Source: Oscillospiraceae bacterium
GTDB lineage: Bacteria > Bacillota > Clostridia > Oscillospirales > Acutalibacteraceae
Direction: 5' to 3'
Assembly: GCA_031262125.1 (NCBI GenBank)
Contig: JAISII010000093.1
Coordinates: forward strand, 1-6,310
Length of the DNA: 6,310 nucleotides
Part shown: piece by piece, positions 5,260-6,310 of the stretch
Layout: every line of letters begins with the position of its first letter
How positions within the stretch are numbered: the stretch's first letter is position 1
Translations under genes and position numbers: made by a program
The notes under the pieces: model-generated
The model's database searches: none
Told to the model about the DNA's origin: nothing
What the model saw: only the letters and a program-made list of their open reading frames with translations

Positions 5260-5748
5260 TTATTTTTTAACAGGTATCCAGACTTCTTCCCAATTTTTAC
5301 CATCAGAGTCGGTATAATAAACCTCCATATCGGGACCGATTTCTTTATCATATCCGGAAGTCGGCAGCCATTCGCTATATGCACAGTTGAACAATTTTGG
5401 TATTTCATTACCAACGGTTTTGGTTTTTTCACTGCGAAAAACAGCCCAAGTGGTTTTTGGAATTTGTACTGTACAAAAACCCGTTGTATCGCTGTTTGGC
5501 TTTTTTAACGCACAAATCATATACCGCCATTTTTCGTCGGACGAATCACCATAGCCGCAAACAGCGTTAATGCAATGCTTGCCGTCGGCATCTGCCTTTG
5601 CTCCTGCCGCAATATACAACCGAGAATATTCCCCGTTTTGAATGCACTCGTCCCAAAATGCAGGGCACAAATTTGTTTCGTCATTATGGAAAACCCGCTC
5701 AATGCCAAACACCTCAAACGCTTCTCGTTCCTCAATTCGACTATCCAT
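5260..5748 (-). CDS. Stand-alone GyrI-like / AraC-type effector-binding domain protein
   Basis: The 162-residue protein consists of one domain of the GyrI-like (AraC effector-binding, SOUL-related) type. Recognisable parts are the opening MDSRIEEREAFEVFGIERVF (1-20), a Trp-containing helix (PAFWDECIQNG, 29-39), YIAAGA (45-50) and QIPKTTWAVF (95-104). The family-typical end is EWLPTSGYDKEIGPDMEVYY (126-145) followed by EEVWIPVKK, with E142 at the position of the conserved ligand-site glutamate. No helix-turn-helix is attached, unlike AraC or BmrR relatives. It may therefore bind a small hydrophobic or cationic molecule, or shield a target as GyrI shields gyrase; which applies is unknown. AAGGAG (5762-5757 on the minus strand) is 8 nt upstream of the ATG. 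It follows plsY by 34 nt without a clear terminator, so readthrough from plsY is possible. Confidence 0.82.
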   Translation of the reverse strand: MDSRIEEREAFEVFGIERVFHNDETNLCPAFWDECIQNGEYSRLYIAAGAKADADGKHCINAVCGYGDSSDEKWRYMICALKKPNSDTTGFCTVQIPKTTWAVFRSEKTKTVGNEIPKLFNCAYSEWLPTSGYDKEIGPDMEVYYTDSDGKNWEEVWIPVKK

Positions 5749-5782
5749 AGTTTTGACTCCTTAAATTTCTTAAACAAAAAAT

Positions 5783-6310
5783 CTATTTTTTAATAGTCAG
5801 CTTTTTTTCCTCGCCTTTTAAAAGCCGTTTTATATTGCTTGTGTGCATTACAAACAAAATTACGCCGATGCCCAGCGAGCCAATGGTAACACCAAGCGGG
5901 TAGCTTGCAGAATATAGCAGCTCGCCGCCGTTTGCAGCAGCACTGTTAATATACGGCAGATAGTCAAGAAACCAGCTGCTTAAAAAAGTGCAGGGTGCAA
6001 GCAAAAACGCCGCACATAAGGTAGAAATTGAAATAATACGGGTTATTAAAAACACAATTATAAAAAACGCAATAACCACAAAAAACACACGGTAATCTTC
6101 CACAATCATCAAAGCGGCGGCAGTTACAACGCCCTTGCCGCCCTTAAAGTGAAAATAAAGCGGGAACATATGCCCCAGCATACAAAAAACACCGGCTATA
6201 TATTTGCCGTAGGCGACCATTTCTAAAATCGGGAACTCTTTGCCCGAAGACCCTGCCGCCATATAAAACAGCCATGCCCCAATTAAAACCGAAACAACGC
6301 CTTTAAGCAA
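5783..6310 (-). CDS. plsY: Acyl-phosphate:glycerol-3-phosphate acyltransferase PlsY, N-terminus cut by the window
   Basis: PlsY is an integral membrane enzyme that transfers an acyl group from acyl-phosphate to glycerol-3-phosphate, making lysophosphatidic acid for phospholipid synthesis. The frame is open to the last base of the window, leaving 175 visible residues. By comparison with S. pneumoniae PlsY about 55-60 N-terminal residues, including the first SGNxGxTN-type motif, lie outside. The second motif GHMFPLYFHFKGGKG is at visible residues 46-60 and the third, IISISTLCA, at about 92-100. The closing HTSNIKRLLKGEE (156-168) matches the usual C-terminus. Several hydrophobic helices are visible (about 5-19, 34-48, 75-90, 94-115, 137-155). 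The loop between the last two (about 115-136) is somewhat long. The gene ends in TAG just upstream of the GyrI-like gene. Confidence 0.95.
   Translation of the reverse strand: MLKGVVSVLIGAWLFYMAAGSSGKEFPILEMVAYGKYIAGVFCMLGHMFPLYFHFKGGKGVVTAAALMIVEDYRVFFVVIAFFIIVFLITRIISISTLCAAFLLAPCTFLSSWFLDYLPYINSAAANGGELLYSASYPLGVTIGSLGIGVILFVMHTSNIKRLLKGEEKKLTIKK

Noticed and set aside
5776..5791. AAAAAAT/ATTTTTT hairpin at the plsY stop codon
   Set aside because: It is pure A-T pairing with a two-base loop, too weak to support a terminator call.
5260..5793. Other open frames overlapping the GyrI-like gene (5244-5432, 5517-5777 minus, 5575-5793 plus)
   Set aside because: No domain or ribosome binding site supports them, and the frame 5260-5748 matches a known domain along its whole length.

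Overview
The window looks like the chromosome of a low-GC, Gram-positive anaerobe of the class Clostridia, probably an uncultured gut lineage. This is inferred from several things: AAGGAG-type ribosome binding sites, consensus sigma-A promoters with 17-bp spacers, the Firmicutes-type IlvD and IlvE sequences, and yajC followed by a DUF3792 (TIGR04086-type) membrane protein gene. No genus can be fixed from the sequence alone.

Positions 1-2458 carry three plus-strand genes. They are the 3' part of ilvD (dihydroxy-acid dehydratase), yajC with its own promoter, and a small four-helix membrane protein. The membrane protein's Shine-Dalgarno sequence lies in the 3' arm of a terminator-like hairpin. 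A GC-rich hairpin at 2496-2524 separates these genes from ilvE (branched-chain aminotransferase), which runs convergently on the minus strand. The best ilvE start is a TTG at 3637, placed by a good ribosome binding site and a promoter. The two amino-acid genes act in the same pathway (valine, isoleucine and leucine synthesis) but are on opposite strands here.

Positions 3720-5750 hold a run of small accessory-type genes between ilvE and plsY. There is a SHOCT-domain membrane peptide (minus) divergent from a small Cro/CI-type regulator (plus). Next comes a RelB/DinJ-RelE/ParE toxin-antitoxin operon (plus), and then a stand-alone GyrI-like effector-binding protein (minus). The toxin-antitoxin operon has a perfect-consensus promoter whose -35 box lies inside a 20-bp-arm-total inverted repeat, a likely autoregulatory operator. 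It is bracketed by two nearly identical hairpin terminators (38 of 41 positions equal) in direct orientation, so the operon sits in a 756-bp repeat-bounded unit.

Positions 5783-6310 contain the C-terminal three quarters of plsY (acyl-phosphate:glycerol-3-phosphate acyltransferase, membrane phospholipid synthesis), cut by the window end. It lies upstream of, and possibly in one transcript with, the GyrI-like gene.

No RNA genes, CRISPR array, insertion sequence or origin were seen. No gene-free stretch exceeds 300 bases; the longest, 3638-3872, holds the ilvE promoter, an 18-bp palindrome and a hairpin.
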